A stretch of 64,000 bases of DNA from Axinella damicornis (Eukaryota > Porifera > Demospongiae > Axinellida > Axinellidae), in contig OZ007506.1 in assembly GCA_963931865.1 (NCBI GenBank), positions 9,011,438 to 9,075,437 on the forward strand, read 5' to 3'. Shown here piece after piece: positions 11,528-24,800 of the stretch. Made by a program: the position numbers and the translations under genes. Every line of letters begins with the position of its first letter. The first letter of the stretch is position 1. The notes beneath the pieces are model-generated. The model worked only from the letters and a program-made list of their open reading frames with translations, was not told where the DNA came from and ran no database searches.

Positions 11528-11756
11528 TAGAGGTGCTCAGCAGAGCACGTACCCTGTGCGCTACATTTTATTATGGCCAACTGCCGATTTTTAACACGGC
11601 ATGCATGCTAGGGCCTAGCGCTAGCGAATACCGATTTTAATACAGCATTCATCGCTGAAACTCCATGGACAGACTGACAGACAAACCAATCACTCTACCC
11701 CTGCTGCGCGCATGCGCACAGGGTAATGATTATAAATCCAAATAAGAAGATACACA

Positions 11757-12427
11757 TTGGTGAAGGCTACTGCCGAAACAATTGTGATGAGAATTAAGCT
11801 TATTGTAGGAAGCTTTCCAAATGGCACTCCACATCCAGTGGCTGAAAAGCTAGAGTTCAGCTATGTCGAACCTGGGCATGGCTTTAAGGGTACAAAGGAA
11901 TGGATCAAGGACATGCAGGTGTTTATTGATAAATATGGTGGCAAGCTGGAGTAAAAGCAAATCACTTTTTGGTGTTATAGTAAACACCCTGCTGACTGCA
12001 ACGAGGCAAAAAGGGGGACAAAACGATCATGTTCAAAATCTCCCACTAACAAATCTAAACCTGGTTCGTCACGGTACGATTCCCAAAATGATAAAGTGGA
12101 TGAGATATATGAAGTATTCTGCTGAGCAGAAGAGGGTATGGGCTCAACTGGTCGAGCTAGGCAACCACGATTCTCTCGATACACCACCCAATAAAAAAAA
12201 CATTTTTCCGCAACCCATCTAATTCAAATTCTCCATCCCGTCCATCAACAGTCAGCAAATCAACAACTACATCAGCTGTGACACCTACCACCAGTTCATC
12301 ATCTGGACAGGCTGGGCGTAGGGTGAGCATCAGATCTGAATGTATCGACCAGCTAAAGAAGTGGCATGCAAAGTTAGATTGTTGGGCGATAAACAAGCTG
12401 CAATATGAGGAGAAGCTACCAGGAATA
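11757..12427 (+). pseudogene. Degenerate ORF, probably transposon-derived
   Basis: A 65-codon open stretch (11757-11954) with coding-like composition (EKLEFSYVEPGHGFKGTKEW) ends in a stop. Further coding-like segments follow in other frames, notably a Ser/Thr-rich linker followed by IDQLKKWHAKLDCWAINKLQ and YEEKLPGI, ending at the TAA near 12427. Frame changes between segments indicate decay. The parent family is not recognised; the short helical tail resembles the C-termini of some transposon proteins. Confidence 0.4.
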
Positions 12428-13367
12428 TAAAGAAGCTACTAGGAATACGCATACTTTGCCTCGGGTGTGTGTGCTTTCAACAGGTGTGGTTTTGTGGGCC
12501 AGTGCAGTAAGGTGGAAAGTTCAGTTGACTGAGAAGATGGAAAGCGTCCCCTCGAGGTGCATGGACAAACACGTTAGCGAGGTTCTGCATCCCTTGCCTA
12601 ATGCGAAGATCCACGCTGAGTTAGCTCATTGCGGTGAACGGTTCTTAGCAGCAAGAAGTTCTCATCATACTACCGGCAGACCTCACTTAGTTCACACCGC
12701 GGAGTGGTTGAGCGGGGACAGCTACCTCCGGCTCCATCGTATAGTGCCAGCAAAGGTCCACACTGCAGTGCCTACACGTGGCACGTGCCTCAAACCAGTA
12801 TAGTCTGGGGACGAGACTGCAGAAACTGCCCCCACGCAATTAAAGTGACGGAAATTTCAGTGTGACAGATATATATAATATAATCATACAGACGCAACGT
12901 GACTACACTGCATGATTAGTTGCCTCGTGCTAAGGCGCTCAGCAATAAATGTGTACAGTGAAAGAAAAAAGAAAAGTCCAAGTTTCAGCACTGCAGCTAA
13001 GTCTATACATACATGTATACACACACTTCCTGTTTGTATCAGGAGCCCATACTATTTAGCCTGTTCCCAGGCCCGTGCGCCGCTTTCAGTTGCACGAAAG
13101 AACGTGGAGAGCCTGGTATGTTTCCTCACTTGCGTGACGTCGAGGGTAGAAAGGTGGTGGTACATGAAGAAAGGAACGTGGGCAATCTGGGGCTCATAAG
13201 AGCAAGAGCTAAGGTACCAGGAAACTTACCACTGTATAGATAATGATTATCCACAATCTGAAATCATTCCTTTGCATTGTGTACTTTTCACAATATCAAA
13301 TGCAGCTTGTACAAGTACTGTTGGATCTATTATGGCTTGCCATAGTTCATCATGATCTTCATAGGTT

Positions 13368-13529
13368 ATATCCCTGGCCAGCGGGATATAAGACCTGCGG
13401 GAGAGGTCAGTGCTTGAGTAGAGCCGAGCAAGTGCCCAGGGCAAAGCCCAAGGCACTTCCGAGGCGGAATGAAAGCACTGGCCTTTCCCAAGGGACGTAA
13501 CGGGTCTTACATCCCGCTGGCCAGGGATA
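13368..13529. repeat. Foldback element with tatccctggccagcggga arms
   Basis: tatccctggccagcgggat near 13368-13388 pairs with atcccgctggccagggata near 13511-13529, and pairing continues inward (agacctg / gggtct). The interior carries two short mutually complementary stretches (gaggtcagtgc, gcactggcctt). Confidence 0.7.
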
Positions 13530-13721
13530 CAAATAACTTACACTATGTTTAGGCTATTCTAAGGTGAGTACACTGTGTAGACATAGATACTGTGGCATAG
13601 GCAATCACGAGGCAGCAGTAAAGGCACGAGTACTTGGCTAGACTAACAAAGCTAGCTCTTCGCTTTCTCGTGCATGCGATCACTTACAGTATGCGCGCGT
13701 GGCCGGCTGCAGGATATAAGG

Positions 13722-14134
13722 CAGGGGCGGATACAGGATTTATGAAAGGGGGGGGCACCGTATATGAAACGCTGCCGGAGGCAGTGCATAGAGGCACGTA
13801 GCGCCGATCAGTCCGCGCAAAGTGCGGGGAAAAAATTTTTCGCCTCCATTTTTCACTTCTCAGGATGGGCTCTCGTGGCACCTTCGCGCTTTGCACTGTA
13901 AGTTCCAGATGTACGAGGATTGCAGGTCCCAGGGCCGCCATGAGCTTCTTCCTTGCTTATTTCGCTCACGAACGTAATACGTACGTACACGGAGGGGTAT
14001 ACTAGATCGTGGTCTCGTTCCCAAGCCGTTCGGTTTCAGGCAACGCACGATATTGCGAGCTGAGGAGGCCATGGCGCCAGGCCAGGAGTTGCAACATAGC
14101 GGCAGCTAGCTATATAAAAACATTTTTTCTCTAC

Positions 14135-14173
<39 letters not shown>

Positions 14174-14205
14174 CGGCCCCCTTGCCCCCCCTGGATCCGC
14201 CACTG
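13722..14205. mobile_element. hAT-like MITE with poly-G tract
   Basis: Starts caggggcggatacagg and ends cctggatccgccactg, the inverted ends typical of one hAT group. taagg is repeated on both flanks. The interior holds an unbroken G34 run (14137-14170) and no intact ORF. It is inserted just downstream of the Tc1/mariner-type remnant. Confidence 0.7.
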
Positions 14206-14830
14206 TAAGGCCCATTATTTCCCGCAAATACTGTAACCTGATTGGTTGGAATAGCCTAAGTATAGTATAATACTTGATGTAGCTAAATGTTTCTTCCATT
14301 GGCATGAAGTCTGGGCTGTAAGGGGGAAGAAAACGTTGTAGGATTCCATGAACAACTGTTTTACTGGCTGAACATGATGAATAGAGCAGTTGTCCACCAC
14401 TGCAATGGATTTCGGACATCTGCCATCAAATGGTAGAATTTCTGGGATGAGACTTCCTCGCACATAGTCAAAGAAATGGTCTCCATTGACTGAACCCTTG
14501 CGTAACTCAACAGCCAAAATCCCAGTAGTTGTCATTGCAGCTAGGCTCCACAGCACTCTCGCCCCTCACTGCATAACCAAATTTGCGAGTGTGATCTTCG
14601 CTGCTACATCCAGTTTCATCAAAACACTCACGGTTGTACATTTGAATTTCAGTACCACGGTACTATAGTGATCTCTGCTTTGCCACATGCTGCAACTTTA
14701 TGCGTGTAAAGCCATGCTTGTGAATGACTTTACATAATTATAGTAGCAGGAGAAACTGGTTTTCCACAAACTTCCTCAAGAGCATGGCAGATCTCACTCA
14801 GATAGTGACTTGGCCTTTCAGTGATAAAGC
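14206..14830 (-). pseudogene. Tc1/mariner-IS630-type DDE transposase, dead copy
   Basis: Read on the minus strand, the segments are: helix-turn-helix tail (LSEICHALEEVCGKPVSP), then FDETGCSSEDHTRKFGYAVR with the first catalytic Asp, then GSVNGDHFFDYVRGSLIPEI, then VVDNCSIHH with the second Asp, then PPYSPDFMPMEETFSYIKYY with the catalytic Glu. The triad order and spacing fit an IS630/Tc1-like enzyme of about 340 residues. The segments lie in different frames with at least two frameshifts and stops, so no full protein can be made. Confidence 0.82.
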
Positions 14831-15856
14831 CTGTGATAAATACTCATCAGAGTGGCTCAGTGACCTTAGTTCCGTATGCTGAGGTACTTTTCTGGGCATC
14901 ACACCCCCAGTCTCGACATAGTGACAGTTTAACGATACACAGTTCGCAGGGCAACATTGAGATTAGCAGCTATTCTCCGGTAAGAGAGCTCCATTCCAAT
15001 TCTCTGCCAAATTATTCACCACCTGAGGTCAGCTGCGTAGGGAGTCTTTCTACCTGGCTCAGCAGAGGTCATATCGCGATTGCTCACTTGCACAGACACA
15101 AACTAAGATTCAAATGTACCGCGATTGTAGCAGTACCTAGTACGTACGTACGTACCTACTAGATGCAAGTATAAATAAAGTCGTAGGTATAAACGCGGCA
15201 CGGAGCGTGGAACGGATGGACATGCTCAAACCGAGCGGAAAGTAACAGTAGGTGGGCAGGTGTTGTGTATGCTATTGTGGATGGTTAGTCTTTCACACGT
15301 CTTCGCGAGCCCTCACAGGCTTCGAGTTGTGCGAGTTGTAGCGAGTAGGTGCGAGTTGTAGCCCAGCGGTGTAAGGCACCTTATGGTAGCTTGACGCTCC
15401 TTCCCTCCGCTTTGCAGCACTCATAAGCTCCTGATATTCCGTGACTACGCTTTTAGCGATTTAGTGGCAGGAACTTCATGTGGGTGGAGCTTTATGGAAA
15501 TCATTATGGAAATCATTATCATACAGCCCAGAATACGCTGGAGTCCGTCCGGAAGCTGCGAGCACTTTCGTGTGTGTTATACTTGCACAACAATGTACAT
15601 TTGCAAATCTACGGAACACATGAAGCAACAGGCTACAATGAAGCAACAGATATCGACACAGTACTGGCTTCAATGAAGCAACAGATATCGACACAGTATA
15701 GCAATTAAGTATCAGCACTGATACCAATGCTAGTGCACCCTGAATAGGTTTTCAAAGTAGAGGTTTGTGATCTCACTATAACTGTCAAACCTTCAGCCAA
15801 TTGCTTATCTACCGCTAGAATGCTTTGACCTCTTCATCAAGACATTCACCCTGGCC
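14831..15856. other. Gene-free stretch, SDF2 3' flank
   Basis: No recognised exon. A 29-bp unit (atgaagcaacagatatcgac and following) is duplicated at about 15642-15705. If SDF2 has a further terminal exon, it would have to be here or further left; I could not find a convincing one. Confidence 0.4.
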
Positions 15857-18800
15857 CTATGACATCATCATGACAACATCCAGTGACATACTGACACATA
15901 CCATAGCCTGCCAGAGGTTTCCTCGAGACTTGGCAGCAGTTGCCGATACTTCATACTGCCCAGCGATCGGCCTGCCATAGGTCTGTCCGGAAACATGGAG
16001 GTACCTGGTGGAGAATACAACCATCACTTTAAACCCACCAACTTCATATATCTGGCCAATACAATAGTCGATCTGATAGTTATACATGTACAACCTTGTT
16101 TGAAGTTTTGACATTCATTTTTCAACTTCTTTTTGACAAACATTCTTAGTGGAACCCAAACTTTACACAAAATGGCACATTTGCATACATGTAAGTCTAA
16201 ATAGAGCCCACCAAAAAAATTCTGGGAGCTGGCAATATATTTTAGGTCTTGTTAGTAAAGCCTCCAAGTTTAAGGTAGGAAGCATGACATCGGCGAAATC
16301 GCGCAATTTTGCTCATGAATAATTAATGAGATGACATCACTCGCGTACGGTTATATAGAATTATTAATGTGTTTACGTTTTCCCATGGCGGCAACCGGAA
16401 TAAACAAGGGGGGCTTCTCTCTTTGATGCGGCTAGCGGCCCTTTCAAGTTTCAAATCGGTAGTCTGATGTGGCAGTAAATCCATGTGTAGTTTTTTGGGC
16501 CTGTTTTGTGTGTGTATTGATGATGGGGTCAGAGTGTCGGTGCATGGGGCCTTGGAGAGGGTCAAAATTTTCAGTTTAGTAGAGGGCCTTAAAATTGAGT
16601 TTTAGGGCATTTTCAAGCAGAGGGAGCAGAAGCTGGTATAGTATGGCTGTTAGAGGGCAACAAAAATGCACTTTTCTCATATGTTATGTACGGGTTATAG
16701 GTTACCCCCCAACAATATGTACCGTACAGGAAAGCAAAAAAGTGACTGCCAGCCACTCAGAAATTTTTTGGTGGGCATCATTCTTAAAAGTGAGTTTGTT
16801 CTACCATTTGCCCTAGCCTTGTACCCAGGCCCTCACGCGGAACGCGGAAGAGGGCCTGGTGACACATGGCAAAATTCCCGTATGTGCTCAGTCAGCATAA
16901 TTGCGTAATCGATTACATTCCTTACTTGGATGCATTCGAAATCACGCGGAAGGTAGCTGTTGGTGATGGCTAAGTAGCAAGTCCTTGCTAAGGAGCGACC
17001 AGAGGTGAGTCTTGAAGGCTAGAACAGCGGTTTTATCAAACGGCTACACTTTTCACGGGGTAAAGAATGTAATTACTACGCAGTAATTGGCAATGGACGA
17101 ACGTGATTCGCCTACCCGAAATCAAGACTGCTGAGCTCAGCACATACGGGAATTTTGCCAAGTGTCACCAGGCCCTCTTCCGCGTTCCGCGTGAGGGCCT
17201 GGGTACGAGGCTAAATTTGCCCTACCAGGAGTGCAGTTGTCACTTGATACAATGAGCATTCATTTCCCACACCATGAGCTCGCTCAGTCTCAAGGCTATT
17301 CTGGAAGCAATAACCTACATATTGGTGGCGATGTGCTTAAATCTGACGGAATCATCCCTTCTCCAAGAATCACCATCACATTCTACAATCCAGTTATCAC
17401 CTATAAGTGAGTGTGTGTGTACATGTATGTGTGTGTGTGTGTAAAAGGGGGACATGTGACTTGGCTTTGCTCCCGGTTGTGCGCTCTCTAGATTCTGACG
17501 AAGGGGTGGAGAACCAGCGTGGACGCTAGATGTGTACTCAGCGCTGCGGTAAGCTGTGAATATCAATGACATCATTGATCGCGTCTTTGCAAAGCCCTTG
17601 AGAAGAAATGCTCAACAGAGAAAGCATGCCGTAGTTCATACTTCACTGTAATCAGCCATTTTGAATGCACAACCTCGCCCAGAGGTTAAGAAATGCTGCT
17701 CGAAACTTTTGTGATGGGTGGGCCCTAGCCTCGTTCCCAGGCCCGAGACGGCGAGGAGAAAAGGGCCTGGTTTCCAATGTTTGTGCATGCGCTAACTAGC
17801 AGTGGAATTCCACCGGCACCGTGGACGTTCGATTATGTTTGTAAACTTGTGACGTCGAATGGATAACGTGATCCGTACAGTTAACTAGCTAGCTAGCGAG
17901 TACTTACATGTATGTAACGGAAGTTACCCTAGTTACCCAATGCTACCCCAAGCATTTGGACAGTAATTGGACTATAATTGTAGTATAGACAGTATGGAGT
18001 CATGCATTGTTTAGACTTGTTATAAAAAGCACATTGTGTACTGTCAGACAGAGTTGCATTGATGTTGATGAAGTCAAAGTTGTTGCTATGCCAAAATCAT
18101 GATAGCGAAGTTCGCGCACTAGGACCTCCGCCCGCAACATATGGGGGCTTGTCCGGGATGGCTACAAGACAAAGCCATTTGAAGCAGCAGGTGGAGAACC
18201 TGCGGGAGGAGAACGTCCGGTTAGAAGAAATAGTGCGCCAACGTACTACCCCTGCGAAAGCGCCGCAAGGCGATGGAAGTCGGGAGGAGATGGGCCGATT
18301 AAGGCGGCAGGTGGAACAATTGCAGCAGGAAGCAGTCGACACTGCGGAACGCCTGCGTCAATGCCAAGCGGAGAGGCAGACCGCGGAAAGAACTGCCGGA
18401 GAGCTGAACACCGAACTTGATCAGTGCCGAACACAGTTTGCCGAGCTGAGCACCGAACTTGATCAGTGCCGAACACAGTTCGCCGAGTTGCGGCAAAGTT
18501 CTCAGAATGTTGAGGATCGTGCTGTCGCCGCCGAGCAGGAAGTTTCGAGATTGGCGAATGCACTTGCTCGCCAGCAGGACGAAGCTGAATTAGAGCGCTT
18601 CAGAGCTCTAGCCCTGCGGGAACAGAAGTGGGAGGCGCGGGAGCAGCGCCTTGAGCAACAATTGCGCAGACTCGAAGCCCAGTTGCTGGAGGGCAGACGG
18701 GAATTGCGCGGTGCGTCCGAACAACTTGTTGAATCGCAAGTCGTCAGAGCAGATACCACACCAGTGAAGGTGAAAAAGGAGACAGCTGGAGCTTGCAGTC

Positions 18801-21800
18801 AACCTCCACCTCTCATCAGTGGTTCTGAGGACATGTCTCCTGGAGATGCAGAGACTCCACATGGTCAAGAGGACCAAGGTGAGCAAACTAAGAGAGAATC
18901 TCTACAGTTTGCGCATACTTTTCACAATTTGAGTCCTTGGCATTTGCCACCATTGCCTGAATTTTCTGGAGATGATCAGACCTCTGTGAATAACTCATTC
19001 CAGCAATGGCTGGAACAGTTTGAGATGGTTGCTGAGCTAGCAGAATGGCCTGAGCATATCAAGCTGAAACAGCTAGCCTTGCGTTTCCGTGGGCCTGCTC
19101 AGGCATATTTCCAGACATGTAGTGATGGGCAGAAGCATGACTACAGAGCATTAGTGCAAGCAATGTCCAAGAGATTTACCCCAGTGCGAATACAAGCACT
19201 AGAGTGCAGTGCCTTCCATGAGAGGAAGCAAGGCAGGAAAGAGGCAGTTGACACTTACGCTCAGGAATTACAGCGTTTATTTCAAAGAGCATACCCCAGT
19301 GCAGTTCGAGGAAATACTGATGCACAGGAAATGGGGCAGGCAGTGCTAAGCAGCCAGTTTGTTGGGGGCCTTGTCCCTGAGATTAAGAGGAAGATTGCGT
19401 ACCTAGAGGGGGCTACTTTCTCAGAGCTGTGGCAAAAAGCACGTTTTGAAGAGGTTCGCCAGCGGGACCTTGACGGTACCTCAGTGTCCAGTTATGTCCC
19501 AAAGAAGTTCTATGGCCCAATGGTAAATGAAAGACGCCAAGGGGAGAACCCTTTACCCAGACAGAATCTTGTTCCCAATCCAGGATTAGCAGGACAGTCT
19601 AGTCGGAGAGAAGCAATCCTCTGCTTCAAATGTCACCAGCCTGGTCATGTGGCCAAAAATTGTCGATATGGAAGATTCCCTGCCCAAGGTCCGCCTAGGA
19701 CTAGAGAAACAGAGGCACCGGGCCGACAAGCAGTACCCAAGGCGGCTGCTGTAACATCTGCTCAAGAGACTACTCTGTTGGCAAAAGAAGCTGAACCTTT
19801 AACCTGGATATACGGTGCGCAGAATGTCCAGGAGGAGGTCAAAGACACGGCCAAGCAAAGCACAATGTCTCTCAGACTGGGACCAATACCAAGGCTGTCT
19901 GTGACTGTTGAAGGATTTGAAGTGGAAGCTCTGGTGGATACAGGGTGTCCGACAACCATCATATCAAAGACACTATGCAGACAAATTCTGGATCAACCAG
20001 ACAGTCAAGTTCCTCACTTGACTCTCGAAGAGCACAGAAGTCAAAATGCGCAAAGACTTGGGTTGAGCAAACCAAGTTTGCAGCTACACGCATACTGTGG
20101 AAAACAGTTACCGATTGGTGCAGAAATCACCCTTCACTTGCAAGCTGGAGAGTGTCTGGCAAAAGGTGTAGTGCTCATCCAGGATAACTCACCTGTTGAA
20201 TTGTTGCTAGGCACCAACCTAATGACACAGCTTGGAGTCCATGTTTTTGACAGCAATCAACATTCTCTATTGTGTTTGAGACAGAGTCTTTGTCCACATG
20301 CCTGGCGAAGTCCGGGGCAAGGCTTGGAAGTTCTCAAGACCCTTCCATGGGCCGTATAGAATATTGGAACTCACTGCATCCAATGCCAGTGTTCGTCAGG
20401 TTGACAGGCCACAAGACACACCAATATTTGTGTCCCTGGAAAGACTACGTATGTGCCCAAAGGAAATACCAACTGGACAAACTTGGTCCAATAAGAGAAG
20501 AAGAAAACAAGCAAAGGCTGACCACTGCCTAGCTTCACAGAAAACTCAACCTCCAAACGAAACAGTTACTCCTGAACTATGGTCTCACCGTCTTCGTCCC
20601 AGGCGACGTCCTTGATTGGCCGGGGGAGATGTAACGGAAGTTACCCTAGTTACCCAATGCTACCCCAAGCATTTGGACAGTAATTGGACTATAATTGTAG
20701 TATAGACAGTATGGAGTCATGCATTGTTTAGACTTGTTATAAAAAGCACATTGTGTACTGTCAGACAGAGTTGCATTGATGTTGATGAAGTCAAAGTTGT
20801 TGCTATGCCAAAATCATGATAGCGAAGTTCGCGCACTAGGACCTCCGCCCGCACCATATGGGGGCTTGTCCGGGATAACTCACCTGTTGAATTGTTGCTA
20901 GGCACCAACCTAATGACACAGCTTGGAGTCCATGTTTTTGACAGCAATCAACATTCTCTATTGTGTTTACAATCAACAGATGGAGACAAGTTGTCTTCAC
21001 CGACAGATAAAGATCAATGCTCTGCACTATTCGATGCACCGCCATTGTCAGTCACTGAAGTGGAAAATGCAGATGAGCACACTGCATACCACCACAAGTC
21101 AAGGTCAAAACACAGTCCCAAGTTACCTGCTTCATGCCAGACTGTGAGTGGCAGTCGCCGGCGAAGGTCTTCAGGATCATCCAATCCAAAGCCTTCCCAA
21201 GGAGAAGGTCATCCCAAAGCAGTTGTTCGATTAGTGACAGCTTGCAAGTTGCCTGCAAGAGCTGGAAAGGTTCTTCAAGCTAGAGCACGACAGATCAAGT
21301 CTTCGTCTCCTCACATATTTGAGCCACATAATCGCTTGTGTAATGGCACTGTTGATATTGCCAACTCCCTATTGTTACCAAGTGATAAAGGCCAATTATG
21401 CTTGCCAGTGTACAACTTTGCTGAGTCTCCAACCTGGTTGAGAAGAGGTCAAATACTTGGCTGGATGCAACCTGCAGATGAAACGGGAATCGATCAGCCA
21501 TTGTCCTTCTCACATACCACATCTTCGGAAGATGATACAATTGAGGCTAGCCTTGATCATGAGCTCATTGAAAAAGCAAAGGTACCTTTGAAATCAGAAT
21601 CTGAAACATCGGAATCAAGAGCAAACCAACTTGACTCTGATGCAAACCAACTTGACTCTGATGCAAACCAACTTGACTCTGATGCAAACCAACTTGACTC
21701 TGATGCAAACCAACTTGGCTCCGATGACCGACTTGCGAAATTAAAGGATCAATTACATCTGCAACAAGCTGCGATTACTCCACAGCAGCAAAACATCCTT

Positions 21801-24800
21801 GAACATTTCCTCCTTGATCATGCCGACCTTTTCGCTGTTGACAGCAGTGAACTTGGCTGTACACAATTAGTCCAACATTCCATTGATACTGGAGATCACT
21901 CCCCGATCTATCAGCATCCTCGTAGAATCCCTTTTGCACTCCGTGACCAAGTGGATGAGATGGTGAAAGACATGTTGGATCAAAGGATTATCAAACACTC
22001 ACGCAGCCCCTGGGCCAGTCCAGTTGTACTAGTAAAGAAAAAAGACGGCTCCATGAGATTTTGTGTCGACTACAGGCGCCTCAATTCTGTTACCAAAAGG
22101 GATGTTCACCCTTTACCCCGAATTGACGACACGCTGGATGTTCTTGCAGGAGCCCGTTACTTCACCACCTTGGACCTGGCATCCGGTTATTGGCAAGTGG
22201 AAATGAGTCCAGATGACATAGAGAAAACAGCATTTACCACGCACTCTGGTCTCTTTGAGTTCACTGTAATGCCATTCGGGCTGTGTAACGCGCCTGCAAC
22301 TTTTCAGCGTTTAATGGAAACCGTTCTCGAAGGGCTAACCAGAAAACAATGCTTTGTTTATCTGGATGATATCCTGGTAATCTCAAGCACTTGGGAAGAG
22401 CACCTTCAAAACCTCCATCTCGTTTTTGAGAGGCTCCATGAGGCAGGACTTCGGTTGAAGCCTAGGAAATGTGCTTTTGCATTACAAGAGGTCACCTACC
22501 TTGGACATGTGATCTCAGAAGCAGGAATCAGTGTTGACCCTTCTAAGGTGGAGAAGATTTGGAGTTATCCTACTCCAACGAATCTGAAATCCCTGCGTCA
22601 GTTCTTGGGAATTGCTTCCTACTACAGGCGTTTCACGCCCCAGTTCTCCAAAGTTGCTGAGCCACTGTATGCCCTCACCCGGAAAAACACTCCATTTGTG
22701 TGGTCTTCATCCTGTGAAGAAGCATTTGTACGTTTGAAGGAGCTGCTAACTTCACCACCAGTACTTGCCTTCCGAAATTTCGAGCAACCCTTCATCCTCG
22801 AGACCGATGCGTCTGGATTAGGGCTTGGTGCAGTCCTATGCCAAGAACAGGATGATGGAACCATTCGACCCATAGCCTATGCCAGCAGAACACTGCAGAA
22901 ACATGAACGAAACTATGGCATCAGTGAGCTTGAAGCCTTGGCAGTGGTATGGGCAACCAAACATTTCCATGTGTACCTCTATGGACACAAGTGTAAAGTG
23001 CTGACTGACCATTCTGCACTGAAATCTCTACTCAACACACCACATCCTTCAGGGAAATTAGCTCGTTGGGGGCTTGCTCTACAGGAGTTGGATTTGACCA
23101 TTGAATATCGCCCTGGGAAGCAAAACTCTGCTGCCGATGCACTTTCTCGAATTCCCCTGGATACTGACACAAATTCAGTTATCGAAACTGTGAGTCAGGA
23201 AACCGCTTTGAAACCCAGAGAAGCTATTGTTGCCACTTTGCAATCCGTACCTTCCAGACAGGAGGAAGAGTGTGAATGGCACAAGCTGCAAGCAGTCGAG
23301 GGAGAATTCACTGATCTCATCACATTTATGAAGACAGGAAATCTCCCTACCACAGACTTTGAGGCAAGGCAGGTTTTGCTGATATCTGACAGGTTCACAC
23401 TGTTGGATGATACACTTTATTACACCCAACCAGATGGGCGTTTACAGTTGGTGGTCCCCAGGGATCAGCGGCAAAAGATTATTGAAGAGGCTCATGGTGG
23501 AGTTATGGCTGGCCATTTAAGGGAAATGAAGACGTACAGTCAGCTACAGAAGCACTATTGGTGGCCGAACATGCGAGCTGACATACGGAAGTGGTGTCTG
23601 TCATGTTTAGTCTGTGCTTCTCGTCGTGTTGGGCGAGCACAAAAGCCTCCACTCTCCCCAATCCCTGTTGCTGGACCATTTGATTGCATTGGAGTTGATA
23701 TTATCCAGTTTCCTTGCAGCTATGATGGCAACAAATATGCATTGGTCTTCATGGACTATTTGACAAAATGGCCTGAAGTGTTTGCCATTGCTGATCAGAA
23801 AGCGGAAACTGTAGCCCAAGCACTTGTGGAAGTTGTTAGTCGCCATGGAGTACCTGCAAAACTTCTATCAGACAGAGGTGCAAACTTCCTATCTGACTTG
23901 TTGCACGAATTGTATGTGCTATTGGGGATCAAGAAAGTCAACACTTCCGCATATCACCCCCAAACCGACGGTTTGGTCGAGAGATTTAACAGAACATTGA
24001 CTGACATGCTGGCTAAGACCGTGGATCACTGTGGTAGAGACTGGGATAGACGAATCCCGTATGTGTTGTATGCTTACAGGACAAGCATGCAGGAGTCAAC
24101 ACAAGAGTCTCCATTTTACTTGCTGTATGGGCGTGATGCACGGCTCCCTACTGAAGCAGCATTGTCCACACCTCGTACATGCTACCAAATGGATATCGAT
24201 GACTTCAAAACAGATCTTGTTTGTAATCTCTCAGATGCCTGGAGCTTGGCTCAACAAAACATCTGTAAAGCGCAAAAGAAGCAAAAACAACAATATGACC
24301 GGAAATGTAAACCCAGCAAATATCGTGTTGGAGACAGAGTCTTTGTCCACATGCCTGGCGAAGTCCGGGGCAAGGCTTGGAAGTTCTCAAGACCCTTCCA
24401 TGGGCCGTATAGAATATTGGAACTCACTGCATCCAATGCCAGTGTTCGTCAGGTTGACAGGCCACAAGACACACCAATATTTGTGTCCCTGGAAAGACTA
24501 CGTATGTGCCCAAAGGAAATACCAACTGGACAAACTTGGTCCAATAAGAGAAGAAGAAAACAAGCAAAGGCTGACCACTGCCTAGCTTCACAGAAAACTC
24601 AACCTCCAAACGAAACAGTTACTCCTGAACTATGGTCTCACCGTCTTCGTCCCAGGCGACGTCCTTGATTGGCCGGGGGAGATGTAACGGAAGTTACCCT
24701 AGTTACCCAATGCTACCCCAAGCATTTGGACAGTAATTGGACTATAATTGTAGTATAGACAGTATGGAGTCATGCATTGTTTAGACTTGTTATAAAAAGC

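Noticed and set aside
12405..12803. A 132-codon + strand ORF
   Set aside because: No recognisable domain, no splice context, and repetitive flanks. Likely chance.
18059..18157. Start of gag inside the LTR
   Set aside because: The frame is open, but an ATG at the end of the primer site (18158) gives a normal Gag. The LTR start would lie near the transcript 5' end. Not fully excluded.
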